Both the position numbers and the translations under genes were made by a program. From positions 4,411,996 to 4,475,995 of the forward strand of contig OZ251549.1 of the NCBI GenBank assembly GCA_965243415.1: a DNA stretch of 64,000 bases. Reading direction: 5' to 3'. This DNA comes from G965204755 sp965243415. Lineage in GTDB: Bacteria; Acidobacteriota; Vicinamibacteria; Marinacidobacterales; Marinacidobacteraceae. Every line of letters starts with the position of its first letter. Position 1 is the stretch's first letter. Shown in pieces: positions 43,288 to 53,053 of the stretch. A model generated the notes under the pieces. That model saw only the letters and a program-made list of their open reading frames with translations, did not search any database and was not told the origin of the DNA.

Positions 43288-45975
43288 CTACCGGGCCTCC
43301 GGAATAGGGGGCGTGAGCAGCATCTCCGGCCAGGCGACAGGGCGCTGCATTCCGGCGGCGCGGCCCAGGCGCACCGCATCCGCCTGCCTCCACCATTCGT
43401 CGACGAGTGCCGCGTATCGACGCCGAGACCGCTCCGGCCAGGCCGCCTCGGCGGGCGCAGTGGTCTTGCCGACGCCATCGAGGATCCGGACGACCTTCCA
43501 GTCCGGCAGGACGACGACTTCACCGGTCTGCTCCCGAACCCCGACGACGAGGCGGCGCGCCCGGGCTCCCGTTCCCGTCAGTTCGTCCTCCACGGCCAGG
43601 AGCAGCAGGGGCTCCGCCAGCCCTCGGACCTCCGCCACGCGGACCTCCAGGTCCCGTGCCTCCTCGAGGGCCGTATCCAGCAACGGATGCCCGACCCCCA
43701 GGACGCGGGACATCGCCGCCCTCCCCTGCCCCCGCCGGTCGAAGGTGAGCGCCTCGTACCGGTCGCGCACGGCGTAATTCTGCTCCGTCCAGGCCTTCGG
43801 GGTGCGGTCGAGCGCCAGACCGCCCTCGATCAGCCGAACCCGGCGATGGTGGCGCCGCGCGGCGCCGACCACGAACTCCTTCAGGTCCGGGAGGTCCACC
43901 TGCGGCAGGTCCTTCCCCACTTCCCGGAAGTCGAACCGAGCGATGTTTCCCGCCAGCGATCGCGCCGCATCGAGCGCGTCCGAACCGCCGAGTCGGGCCG
44001 ATTTCTCGTCGAACCACGATTTCAGGCTCTCCCCCTCCCAGTCCGGGACCCGGGAGAACATCTCGTTGTAGACGCTGTGCTCGGTCATGCCGATGACGAG
44101 TTCGGCGATGTCCTCGGGATCCTCCATCGTATGGGAGAGCGCTTCCTGGATCGAGGCGAGTTTGTTCTCGAGCAACTCCCAGATCCGGGACTCCACGGTC
44201 GCCGGATTCCGCAGAATGCGCACCCGGACCTCGCGCCGCTGGCCGTAGCGGGAGAGGCGGCCCACCCGTTGATGCAGCCGCATCGGATTCCACGGCATAT
44301 CGACATGGATCAGTACGGCGCACCGCTCCTGCAGATCGATCCCTTCGCCGCCGGCCTCGGTCGAGACCAGGAACCGCACGGATCCCCCGTTGAACGCTTC
44401 CGCGGCGGCGGCGCGGGCCAGGTTCCATGGTTCCCGATCTCCCGACTCGCCGATCACGCCATCGAGACGTTCGTCGCCGTTGATGAAGGCCACCGTTCCG
44501 TGTCCGAACCGCTCGTGCAGCGCGTTCACCACCAGCGCCTGGGTCGCCTTGTACTCGGTGAACAGGAGGAGCGGTTCGTCCGGGAACTCGTCGACGATCA
44601 GGGACAACAGCCTGTCGATCTTCGTCTCCCGCTCGGCGCCGCGGCTCAACTCGATCAGTTGCGTCAGCCAGCCCACCTCGTCACGCGCCAGATCTATCCC
44701 GGTCTCGGCCGCCACCAACTCCTCTTCCTCGGCCGACCACTCGTCGGACGGCTCCTGCCCTTCCTCCACCACTGCCGGCGGTCGCCGGTCCGGCGGGCTC
44801 TCCGCCTCCGTCGCCAGCGCGTTTCGGCGCTTCTCCAGAGCGTGTCGTACGGCGGCCATGGAACTCGCCGCGAGTTTCTGGATCGTCGTGAGCACCAGGT
44901 TCCGGGCACTCCGGGCGCGACCGGTGAAACTGGCGGCGTGTGTCCGGCCCTCCAGGACGAACTCGCTCAGCGTGCGATAGAAGTGATCTTCCGAAGGGGT
45001 GTACGCGTAGTCGCGCTTCGCGACCGACACCCGGGTGAAGATCCGTTGGCCGCGCAGGTCGGTGACGCCGGCCTTGTTGTTCCGGATCATGGCGCGGCGC
45101 AGATTCCCGAGGTTCTCCGACGAGTCGGCCTCCGGGTCGAAGAGGTCGGGACGGACCAGCCGCATCAGGCTGTAGAACCCGAAGTCCTTGCCGCGGTGGG
45201 GCGTTCCGGTGAAGAAGAGGAGCGACCGGATCTTTCGGCGCTCCTCCAGTTGCTCGAGGAGTTGGTAGGCCAGGGTGCGACCGGTCCTCTCATCGGCGCC
45301 GAGGTGATGAGCCTCGTCCACGACGACCACATCCCAGGGATCGGCCTCCAGCAATCGCTCCCTCGCCCCGCGCCGGCTCCCGCGCAGCGTGTGGAAAGAG
45401 CCAACGACCATGGACGCCGTGTCCCAGAAGTGACCGCCCCTCGGGTCCGCTTCGGAAACGTACTGCTGCACCCGGATGTCGAACATCTGCTTGAGACGCG
45501 CCTGCCACTGGGGGGCCAACCGGGCCGGGGTGAGGATCAGCAGTCGCCGGACCCGGCCGGAGGCGATGAGCGGCATCAGCACCAGACCGCACTCGATCGT
45601 CTTCCCCAATCCCACATCGTCGGCGACCAACCAGCGGAACGGCCACGACTCCGTCACTTTCTTGCAGACCCAGAGTTGATGCGGCAGCAACTCGATCAGG
45701 GATCGCGAGAAGACCCCCCACTGGTCGTTGACGGAGATGATCGCCAGGGCCCTCGCTCGCGCCAGGGCGTCGGCCTCGACCCCCAGCCGGCCGGCCCGGA
45801 GATCCTCGTGGAGCGAGGAGGCGGGCGCCAGGTCACCGGCGGCGACCTGTTCCAGGCGTGAACCGTCGAACCGGACGACGACGGTGTCCCCGAGGTCGGA
45901 GACGACCCGGCCCGGGCCGTGCCGGTCGTGCCGGACGGCGGCGCCGGCGCGCCACGGAGGCCGCTCCCTGCCCAC
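43288..45975 (-). CDS. SNF2/RapA-type DEAD-like helicase of a defence-like gene pair
   Basis: 895 residues from GTG at 45975, 6 bp after the stop of the sacsin-like gene, so the two are one unit. Motif I ADDVGLGKTIE (118-128), motif II DEAH (220-223), motif III FFTGTPHRGKDF, helicase C-terminal half with LLFTEYKATQALVV, FLVSTEAGGEGIDLQ and motif VI QRVGRLSRYGQRREV. This is the SNF2 family variant that tracks on double-stranded DNA, like DrmD of DISARM or RapA. No methyltransferase or other DISARM gene is near. A C-terminal ~250 residues beyond the helicase core are not recognised. Likely function: DNA translocase or sensor of foreign DNA working with the GHKL ATPase. Confidence 0.9.
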   Translation of the reverse strand: MGRERPPWRAGAAVRHDRHGPGRVVSDLGDTVVVRFDGSRLEQVAAGDLAPASSLHEDLRAGRLGVEADALARARALAIISVNDQWGVFSRSLIELLPHQLWVCKKVTESWPFRWLVADDVGLGKTIECGLVLMPLIASGRVRRLLILTPARLAPQWQARLKQMFDIRVQQYVSEADPRGGHFWDTASMVVGSFHTLRGSRRGARERLLEADPWDVVVVDEAHHLGADERTGRTLAYQLLEQLEERRKIRSLLFFTGTPHRGKDFGFYSLMRLVRPDLFDPEADSSENLGNLRRAMIRNNKAGVTDLRGQRIFTRVSVAKRDYAYTPSEDHFYRTLSEFVLEGRTHAASFTGRARSARNLVLTTIQKLAASSMAAVRHALEKRRNALATEAESPPDRRPPAVVEEGQEPSDEWSAEEEELVAAETGIDLARDEVGWLTQLIELSRGAERETKIDRLLSLIVDEFPDEPLLLFTEYKATQALVVNALHERFGHGTVAFINGDERLDGVIGESGDREPWNLARAAAAEAFNGGSVRFLVSTEAGGEGIDLQERCAVLIHVDMPWNPMRLHQRVGRLSRYGQRREVRVRILRNPATVESRIWELLENKLASIQEALSHTMEDPEDIAELVIGMTEHSVYNEMFSRVPDWEGESLKSWFDEKSARLGGSDALDAARSLAGNIARFDFREVGKDLPQVDLPDLKEFVVGAARRHHRRVRLIEGGLALDRTPKAWTEQNYAVRDRYEALTFDRRGQGRAAMSRVLGVGHPLLDTALEEARDLEVRVAEVRGLAEPLLLLAVEDELTGTGARARRLVVGVREQTGEVVVLPDWKVVRILDGVGKTTAPAEAAWPERSRRRYAALVDEWWRQADAVRLGRAAGMQRPVAWPEMLLTPPIPEAR

Positions 45976-45981
45976 GCCCGC

Positions 45982-48900
45982 CTACTGCCCCTCCCGCCGC
46001 TTGCGCGTCCAGAGTTGCAGCGGCAGGTCGTAGTCGCCGTGGAAATCGGCCCGCTCCGGCCCGAGAACTCCGCAGACGAACTCATGGATACTCGGACTGT
46101 CATCCGCATTCCCTCCGAGTCCATGGAGCCCCTGCCCTTCCAGGAAGAGCCGGACGCGTCGAGAGGGCATCCAGGCGTACGGCCCCATCACGCCTCCCCG
46201 TTCGTAGAACTCGAGGCGGAGCAGTTCGCGGATCATCCAGTTGATGCCCATCCCGATGGCCCTGGCGAGCGGGGCGGCCTCCACACCGAGTTTCCTCACG
46301 AGCGGCGAGTAGGCCGGATCCAGCACCTCCCGCAACGAGATCCGACCTTCCGCTTCCTCCACGATGTCGGGGAGACGGCGCATCAGTATCGTGTACTCGT
46401 CCAACCACCGCGCGACGGTGTAGAGGGACACGAAGGAGCGGCGCCACATGGAGAACTCCTGATCCTGAATCGTCTGTTCGGCGTCGCTCCACCGTCGCAG
46501 TTGCTCCAGCCAGGGATCGACCGTCTCGGGTGGCCGAGAGTTCGCCAGGTCGTTCCACCAACCGCCGGAGATCGCCCGGCCGATGAACCCGCGATGCTGG
46601 GTATCCTGTGTGCGTCCGTACGAGCGAAAGCACGCCAGTGCGAACATGGTGAACCACTCCGTTCGGGACCCGTCCTGAAGGCGGTCGAGCCGCACGGCCT
46701 CCGGATACGCGTCCGTCTCGTACTTCCGTCGCTCGTCGTCCCTCGTCCCATCCCACCACTCCGCAACCTCCTGCAGCGTTCCGTCCGCCACCCCTGCCTC
46801 GCTGCCCAACGGCTCTCCGCCGTCGACCTCCTCCTCTTCGTCCGGGTCGTCATCCCTCCACCCGTCGCCGGCGAGGCGCGCGCGAAGCGCTTCCAGACTG
46901 GAAATCCCCGTCTCTTGGAGTAATTGCAGCATTCCCGCCTCCTCCTCGAACCGGGCATCCTCTTCGCTCTTGAAGCCGAGAAGCGAGCGTAGGCGGGGTT
47001 CGTCATCCCATCCGGTGGACGAGAAAACGACCTCGCTCGGCGTCCTCAGTACGCCCTCAGACTCCACCCAAGCCGTATTCTGAAGATCCCGTACGAACGC
47101 CGCCGCAAAGTTCCGAAAATGCTCCGTGTAGTAGAACCACCGCGCGGTCGCCTGGCATACCCGGTCCCGATTCCTGCGGGGCTCGGTTCGCCACCACTCG
47201 CGCAGCGCCTTCCAGACTCCCCGGGAGCGATACGCCCGCCCCGGTCCATCCAACTCGGGAAGAACGGCCAGCACTCCGTTCAGGCCCTCCAGGGTCCAGT
47301 CCGCCAGTGAGGCCTGTCGATCGAGCGGCACCCCGTTGTCCCCGAGGACACTCTGCTTCTCCTGAATGGACAGATCTGCCCTCACCGCTCTCAGATGTCC
47401 CGTAACGCCGCACTCCAGCGCCAGATCACGATGTCTCTCGTGGAACGCGCCCACATCCACGAAGAACACGCCATCGACTCCGTCGAAGAGTCCCCGCAAG
47501 AGGCGCGTCGGCCAGTAGACCTCCTCTGGAGTCATCCGACCCGCGGCCTCTCCGGACGCATCCACTGCCCTGATCCAGGAGGCATCCTTCAACCTCTCGA
47601 TCAACCGCTCGCGTCCCTCTCGGGAGTCCGTTCCGGCCGCGGTCGCGATGCGGTCGATGTCCGACGCATAGACAGCCGATTCGACCTCCGCGTCTCCATC
47701 CCGGTACACCGGCAGGACATTCTCGACGACATCGTCAACGGGATCCACCTTCCGAATCCCCAGACTCCTCAAGAATCGGCCTGCCCCTTCGGTGCCGCAG
47801 ACGGACTCCCGAACCGTCCGGAAGCCCGTCGCCGCGCCGCCGGGCAAGAAGACTCCGGACTCATCTTCCCGCGGCGGCGTCACCTGCGTGCCGTCGGTCA
47901 GTCGGAGAATCGGCTTCTCCCCCAACATCTGCCGCAGGGAACGGCCTTCCTGGCCCGCCAGGAACTCATAGAGGCGACGGATCCAGTCGTCAGGGCGAGC
48001 AGACAGGAAATCCTGGTCGAGGAGCCTGACCATGTTCTCGGGATCGAGTTCCACGACGCCGACTTCCTGTCGCAAGTATCGGTGGAGATCGTGTGCGGAG
48101 TTCACCGTGATGTCACCCCTCAGCCAGTGCAGGTCACCTTCGGCACGGTAGAGGGCTCCGAGTTCGCGTGTCCTGAAGAGGAGGCGGAGGCGCTCCCCTC
48201 GTCCGAGTCGAGCGCGATTCGCCGGCACATGCGATCCGTCGTAGGCAGGAAGGAGGTTCTCGGAGCGGAGCGTCTCCAGTGTTTCCAAGAACAAGGGTTC
48301 GAATCTCGTGCCGATGAAGTAGTCCCGATCGATGGGAAGGCAGCGCAGGATATCCGTCGTAATGCCTCCGTTGTCGCGCAGCCATCGGAGTGTGTGCCGG
48401 AGGAGTGCGGCGGTCGCCGCGATGAGTCTCTCGTTCCAGTCGTCGTGTTTCCGGACGTTGTCCCGTGCCGGTGTCGTGTTGTACGGCCCCTGCATCAGGA
48501 AGCCGACGCCCGTGGACTCGTTCGTCGGAAAGTAGGCATAGAGCCGCGAATCACCCACCGGCTCGATGCCCGGACGATCCGCCGTGGCGACCTCCGAGTC
48601 TCGACGAAAGGCGATCTCGACGCGTGCACGACGATCCCGGTCGACCTGAACCGGTCGAGAGAAGACGAGCCAATGGTCGACGGTCTGCGATTCCGGACTG
48701 GGTGGTGTACGCGTGATCGTCACGCTACGAATATCCCGCTCGATCTCCTCCGCCTCCCGGCGGCAGGTCGTCGTAGCCCCCGTGGTATCCGTCCACTGCA
48801 CCGCTTCGATGTGTCGCAGGAAAATGAGGTTCTCGGGAGACAGCATCTCCTCCATGCTCGAAGCGAGCCGATCCCAATTGCCTCGCCGCTCGCGAGAACG

Positions 48901-49428
48901 GCGAGCATCGCTTCGGGCAGAGACTCGGGGAATCACGATGACCGTCTCGCCCTCCTTGCGATCCGCCAACGGTTCACAGCGTTCCGGCTTCACATAACCG
49001 ACGATGGCGAAGTGCTCCGGACCGGAATGGATCATGGGCCGGTCCGTAACGGCATAAACGGACTTGAAGCCGAGTCCGAAACGGCCGATGGTGTGGTGAT
49101 CGCTGTCGTCGCTCTTCGTGCTGCGGGCGATCCTGCATATGCTCCGTACGTCCTCTTGGTTGAACGGATCGCCGAAGTGCCGAAACCGGAGTTCGTCGTC
49201 GTTCAACTCGAACCGGATCATTCGCATTTCCGGCGTCGGCTCCTCGGCCCGGCGGGCCAGCGCGTCTTCGGCGTTCTGGAGCAACTCCAGCAGGAAGTGC
49301 GCCGGGTCGTCGTACTGGTGGGCGAAAACGATATCGCCCCACTCCTCGGTCGTATCATAGAGTTCGTCCTTGACTTCCTCCCGGATCGTGTCGTAGTCGC
49401 TGGGACCGCGCGTGTTCTTCTTCTTCAT
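45982..49428 (-). CDS. sacsin/HSP90-like GHKL ATPase, large (defence-like gene pair)
   Basis: 1148 residues from ATG at 49428 (AGGA upstream); an ATG 30 bp earlier would overlap the preceding gene's end. The N-terminal ATPase matches sacsin-type HSP90-like folds: Glu48 and Asn52 in HFLLELLQNAEDA, HFGDPFNQEDVRSICRIARS (lid), HTIGRFGLGFKSVYAVTD (G-box, ~112-129), and the conserved Arg in PARDNVRKH. The remaining ~850 residues are mostly helical with no recognised motif. Tightly linked to a SNF2 helicase. GHKL-helicase combinations are seen in several bacterial defence systems; this exact two-gene set I cannot match by memory to a named one. Codon use is less extreme in GC than in core genes. 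Confidence 0.85.
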   Translation of the reverse strand: MKKKNTRGPSDYDTIREEVKDELYDTTEEWGDIVFAHQYDDPAHFLLELLQNAEDALARRAEEPTPEMRMIRFELNDDELRFRHFGDPFNQEDVRSICRIARSTKSDDSDHHTIGRFGLGFKSVYAVTDRPMIHSGPEHFAIVGYVKPERCEPLADRKEGETVIVIPRVSARSDARRSRERRGNWDRLASSMEEMLSPENLIFLRHIEAVQWTDTTGATTTCRREAEEIERDIRSVTITRTPPSPESQTVDHWLVFSRPVQVDRDRRARVEIAFRRDSEVATADRPGIEPVGDSRLYAYFPTNESTGVGFLMQGPYNTTPARDNVRKHDDWNERLIAATAALLRHTLRWLRDNGGITTDILRCLPIDRDYFIGTRFEPLFLETLETLRSENLLPAYDGSHVPANRARLGRGERLRLLFRTRELGALYRAEGDLHWLRGDITVNSAHDLHRYLRQEVGVVELDPENMVRLLDQDFLSARPDDWIRRLYEFLAGQEGRSLRQMLGEKPILRLTDGTQVTPPREDESGVFLPGGAATGFRTVRESVCGTEGAGRFLRSLGIRKVDPVDDVVENVLPVYRDGDAEVESAVYASDIDRIATAAGTDSREGRERLIERLKDASWIRAVDASGEAAGRMTPEEVYWPTRLLRGLFDGVDGVFFVDVGAFHERHRDLALECGVTGHLRAVRADLSIQEKQSVLGDNGVPLDRQASLADWTLEGLNGVLAVLPELDGPGRAYRSRGVWKALREWWRTEPRRNRDRVCQATARWFYYTEHFRNFAAAFVRDLQNTAWVESEGVLRTPSEVVFSSTGWDDEPRLRSLLGFKSEEDARFEEEAGMLQLLQETGISSLEALRARLAGDGWRDDDPDEEEEVDGGEPLGSEAGVADGTLQEVAEWWDGTRDDERRKYETDAYPEAVRLDRLQDGSRTEWFTMFALACFRSYGRTQDTQHRGFIGRAISGGWWNDLANSRPPETVDPWLEQLRRWSDAEQTIQDQEFSMWRRSFVSLYTVARWLDEYTILMRRLPDIVEEAEGRISLREVLDPAYSPLVRKLGVEAAPLARAIGMGINWMIRELLRLEFYERGGVMGPYAWMPSRRVRLFLEGQGLHGLGGNADDSPSIHEFVCGVLGPERADFHGDYDLPLQLWTRKRREGQ

Positions 49429-49438
49429 CGTCCTGCGG

Positions 49439-50803
49439 TCAGGTGCGGTTCCTGGCATCGGCGAGGAGTTGGCGGACGGCTTCGGCGTTTTCGCTGTCGG
49501 GGGCGAGTTCGAGGTGGCGTTCCAAGGCGGCCACGGCGCCGGGGAAGTCCTCGATGCGGTACTTCAGGGCGCCGACCTTGAAGTGGAGATCGGCGTCGTC
49601 CGGAGCGGCGGCGGACTTCTGCTCGTACCAGGTGACGGCGGCGGACGGAATGTCGTCCTCGAGGCGCTTCAGGACGGCGGCGGCATCCGGGCCGTCCGGG
49701 ACGGCTTCGAGGTGGCGCAGGAGGAGGGCGCCGGCGCCTTCGAGGTCACCGGCGTCCTGCTTCGCGTTGCTGACCTTGAGCAGGAGGGCGGCGTCGTTCG
49801 GGGTGGCGGCGAGGCGCTGCTCGTAGAACGGGAGGGCGGCTCCCGGTTCGATGGTCGCGACCAGGTCGATGGCGGCGGCGGCCTGGGCGGCCGTCGGGTC
49901 CAGTTCGAGGAATCGGATGAGCGCCCCGACAGCGGCTTCCGGTTCCCCGGCCTGGTACCGGAGCACGCCCACCTGGAACTGGGCGAGGGCCAGGTCCGGG
50001 TCGGCGAGGGCGGCGCGCTCGTAGAACTGCGCGGCGAGGTCCGGGCGCCCGGCGTTCATCGCGTAGGTGGCGTAGTTGTAGAGGTTCACCGCGCTGGCTT
50101 CGACGAGGTCCATCACCCGGTCGAAGGCGGCGATCGCCTCGCTCCACTGCTGGAGCCGGCCGTGGAGATCGGCGGCCGCCAGCAGACCCTCCTTCAGGGA
50201 GGAGTCGAGGGCGAAGGCCTGCTCGTAGGCCTCGATGGCCTCCGGATAGTTCTGCAGGCGCTCGTAGGTGGCGCCCAGGTTGAAGAAGGCGCCGGCGGAG
50301 TTCGGCGCCAACTCGGTGAAGGCGCGGAATCCTTCGGCGGCGGCCTCGAGGTCGCCGGACTCGAAGGCCTGCTGCGCCGCCTGCAGGTGGGCCTCGGCCT
50401 CCTGGGCCTCCTGGGGGCTCAGCACGCCCTCGGGGAGCGGGAAGAGGGTCTCCTCGATGAAGGACTGGCTGCCGGTCGAGATGTTCACGATCGCCTGCAG
50501 CGGCTCCCAACCGTCGCGTTCCATGGTGACCCGGTACATCCCGACCTGGAGACCGGCGCGGGTGAAGCGGCCGTCTTCGTTCGTCTCCACGGTGACCGGG
50601 CGGCCGCCGCCGTCGGCGAGGACGATGGAGACCCGGACGCCGGGGACCGGCTGCCCGTCCGGGTCGGTGAGGAGGCCGCGAAGCCCCCCGCGCTGCGCGA
50701 AGGCGGAGGCGGCGGGAGCGAGAGGGGCGGCAGGAGCGAGAGGGACAACCGCCGCGAGCAGGAGCGCGGCGGCGAGTCGGAATGGACGACGGCGAAACAC
50801 CAT
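49439..50803 (-). CDS. TPR protein with N-terminal carboxypeptidase-regulatory-like domain (paralogue A)
   Basis: 454 residues from ATG at 50803 with AAGGAA upstream. Signal peptide 1-36 (…SAFAQRG). Residues ~37-110 are a CarboxypepD_reg-like domain (GLRGLLTDPDGQPVPGVRVS, GLQVGMYRVTMERDGWEPLQ). TPR helices follow from ~130: FESGDLEAAAEGFRAFTELA, AYEQAFALDSSLKEGLLAAA, FERAALADPDLALAQFQV-like and ALERHLELAPDSENAEAVRQ. Exported; could be a lipid- or peptide-associated scaffold. A near-identical paralogue lies immediately upstream. Its stop is only 10 bp from the start of the sacsin-like gene, so the island begins directly behind it. Confidence 0.88.
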   Translation of the reverse strand: MVFRRRPFRLAAALLLAAVVPLAPAAPLAPAASAFAQRGGLRGLLTDPDGQPVPGVRVSIVLADGGGRPVTVETNEDGRFTRAGLQVGMYRVTMERDGWEPLQAIVNISTGSQSFIEETLFPLPEGVLSPQEAQEAEAHLQAAQQAFESGDLEAAAEGFRAFTELAPNSAGAFFNLGATYERLQNYPEAIEAYEQAFALDSSLKEGLLAAADLHGRLQQWSEAIAAFDRVMDLVEASAVNLYNYATYAMNAGRPDLAAQFYERAALADPDLALAQFQVGVLRYQAGEPEAAVGALIRFLELDPTAAQAAAAIDLVATIEPGAALPFYEQRLAATPNDAALLLKVSNAKQDAGDLEGAGALLLRHLEAVPDGPDAAAVLKRLEDDIPSAAVTWYEQKSAAAPDDADLHFKVGALKYRIEDFPGAVAALERHLELAPDSENAEAVRQLLADARNRT

Positions 50804-51057
50804 GGCGAGTTCCTTCCGGGACGGTCTTCCCGGCGGCGCGTCGGGGCGCCGAGGCAAGCGCGGCAGCAACGGGCACGCGCGGGAGTTTTTCGGCTGCTTC
50901 GGAGGCGTTTTCGGGTGCTTGCGACCCGCCTCGTCGGCGCGCTCGGTGCAACGCCGCCGGACTCGAACCGGTTCCGCCGGCGGCACAGCCGAACCGGGGA
51001 GTCTAGCCCGGCGCGGGTCGAGAATGGCGCCGGATTTCGTGCCGGCGCCGGCGCCCG

Positions 51058-52404
51058 TCAGGGGCGGCTCTGGGCGTCGGCCAGTTGCTCGCGGGCGCTC
51101 GCGGCGTATTCGCCGTCGGGGGCCAGTTCCAGGTGGCGCTCGAAGGCGGTGACGGCGCCGGCGAAGTCTTCGGTCCGGTAGAGGACCGCGCCGAGCCGGA
51201 AGAAGGCCTCGGCGTCCTGGGGGTCGGCCTCGGCCTTCTGCTGCCAGTAGCGGATCGCGGCGACGGGGATGTCGTTTTCGAGGGAGGCGAGCGCCTCTTC
51301 CGCGTTCTCGCCCTCCGGGGCCTCTTCCAGGTACGCGAGGTAGGTCTCGGCCGCTCCGTCGAGGTCCCCGGACTGGTGCTGGACCCACCCCATCCGGTAC
51401 CGCGAGGCGCTGTCGCCGGGATTCGCTTCCAGCCGCTTGCCGTAGTAGGAGACCGCGTCCTCCGGACGGGCCGCCGCCAGCACCTGGAGGGCGGCGTCGG
51501 CCTGGGGGCCGGTCAACTCGAGGTCGAGGTACCGGTCGAGGAACCCGGCGGCGGCGTCCAGGTCGCCGGCCTGGTACTTCATCAACCCCGCCTGGAAGTG
51601 GGCGACGGCGAGTTGCGGGTCGGCGTTCGCCGCCTTCTCGTAGAACTCGACCGCGAGGTCGGCGCGCTCGGCGTTCGCGGCGTAGGTGGCGTAGTTGTAG
51701 AGCAGCATCGCGCTCGACTCGAGCAGGTCCGGCACCCGATCGAAGGTGGCCAGCGCCTCGTTCCACTGCCGCTGCCGACCCTGCAGGCCGGCCACCGCGA
51801 GCAGCGCGTGACCCAGCGACGGGTCGAGGTCCACCGCCTGCTCGTAGGCCAGGATCGCCGAGGTGAAGTCCTCCATCCGCTCGTAGGAGGCGCCCAGATT
51901 GAAGTAGGCGCCGGCCGAATTCGGCTGGAATTGGATGAAGGCGAGGAAGCCGGTGACCGCGGTTTCCCAGTCGCCGGACTCGAACCCGGCCTGGGCCTGC
52001 TCCAGGTGGATCTCGGCCTGCTGGGCTTCGGTCACGCTCAGCACGCCCTCGGGGAGGGGGCGGAAGGTCTCCTCGATGAACGCCTGGCTGCCGCTCGAGA
52101 TGTTCACGATCGCCTGGAGCGGCTCCCAGCCGTCGCGCTCCATCGTGACCCGGTAGGTGCCGACCCGGAGGGCGGCGCGGGCGAACCGGCCCTGGTCGTT
52201 CGTCTCCACGGTGATCGGGCGGCCGCCGCCGTCGGCGAGGACGATGGAGACCTGGACCGCGGGAACCGGGTTCCCCTCGGGGTCGAGGAGCGTGCCGCGA
52301 AGCGCGCCGCGCTGGGCGGCGGCGGCGGGAACCGTCGCGGCGAGGGGCGCAGCCAAGGCGAGCAGGAGCACGGCCGCGAGTCGGGCGGGCGGGCGGGCGT
52401 TCAC
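51058..52404 (-). CDS. TPR protein with N-terminal carboxypeptidase-regulatory-like domain (paralogue B)
   Basis: 448 residues from GTG at 52404 with AAGGAA upstream. Same plan as paralogue A: signal peptide to ~30, regulatory-like domain (ALRGTLLDPEGNPVPAVQVS; VGTYRVTMERDGWEPLQAIV), then TPR helices (AGFESGDWETAVTGFLAFIQ; FERHLELAPDGEYAASAREQ). Roughly half of the residues are identical to A, with highest identity in the VTMERDGWEPLQAIVNIS segment. The upstream regions of both share a GGGGAGT(C/T)TAGC motif ~180-190 bp before the starts, hinting at common control. Arose by tandem duplication. Confidence 0.88.
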   Translation of the reverse strand: MNARPPARLAAVLLLALAAPLAATVPAAAAQRGALRGTLLDPEGNPVPAVQVSIVLADGGGRPITVETNDQGRFARAALRVGTYRVTMERDGWEPLQAIVNISSGSQAFIEETFRPLPEGVLSVTEAQQAEIHLEQAQAGFESGDWETAVTGFLAFIQFQPNSAGAYFNLGASYERMEDFTSAILAYEQAVDLDPSLGHALLAVAGLQGRQRQWNEALATFDRVPDLLESSAMLLYNYATYAANAERADLAVEFYEKAANADPQLAVAHFQAGLMKYQAGDLDAAAGFLDRYLDLELTGPQADAALQVLAAARPEDAVSYYGKRLEANPGDSASRYRMGWVQHQSGDLDGAAETYLAYLEEAPEGENAEEALASLENDIPVAAIRYWQQKAEADPQDAEAFFRLGAVLYRTEDFAGAVTAFERHLELAPDGEYAASAREQLADAQSRP

Positions 52405-53053
52405 CGTGACGGGTTCCTTGCGGAGAAGTCTGGCCGGCGGCGCGGGAACGGGCCGCGGTTCCCCGGCGCTCGCGCGTTCCGGAACGGTCTCGGAAACGCT
52501 TTCGATCGTGTTCGGGGGCTCTTCACCGGTTGGGGGCGCTCTCGCAGTGGCGCCCGGCTCGATCCGTATCCGGCGCGCGGCCGGGCCGGGGAGTTTAGCG
52601 GGAAGTTCCGGAACCGTAGAGAACCCTCGGTGTCCTCGGGGGCGGGCGGGATCGAGGGAGTGCGGCGCCCCGCTGCCCGTGGTCGCCGGTCGAGGCCGGG
52701 AGCGCCGGGATCCGGACGGATCCCGAACTCGAAACCGGCCCCGAGACCGGGGGAGGTCCCTCCCACGGGTCGGTGGCGCGGTGGTTCGGAGCCCGCCGAC
52801 GGCGACCGGCGAACCGGCAGCCGGCGCGGGGTTCGGGCCGGAACGAGGGGCCGAATCGGGCCCGGCCCCACCCCCGACCCCGCCCTGCGCCGGGCAGCGG
52901 GCGGGGGCCGCCGGGGGACCGGGGCGGAACCGGAGGGCGGCGGCGCGCTGTCCGCCCGCACCGCCGGAGCGGGGGACCCGGTCGGGGTTCGCGGAGGGGC
53001 CGGGGACGACGCCGCCCGCATCGAGGGGAGCCCCCGACGGGGCCGGACCGCTC
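52405..53053. other. intergenic gap upstream of TPR paralogue B
   Basis: 649 bp, no gene. Lower half resembles the gap upstream of paralogue A. The stretch 52640-53050 is extremely GC-rich with no recognisable content. Confidence 0.5.

Noticed and set aside
43288..49428. DISARM or Dnd/BREX assignment
   Set aside because: SNF2 helicase is shared with DISARM (DrmD) but drmA, drmB, drmC and a methyltransferase are missing; the DndC-like gene 24 kb away is degenerate and unlinked.
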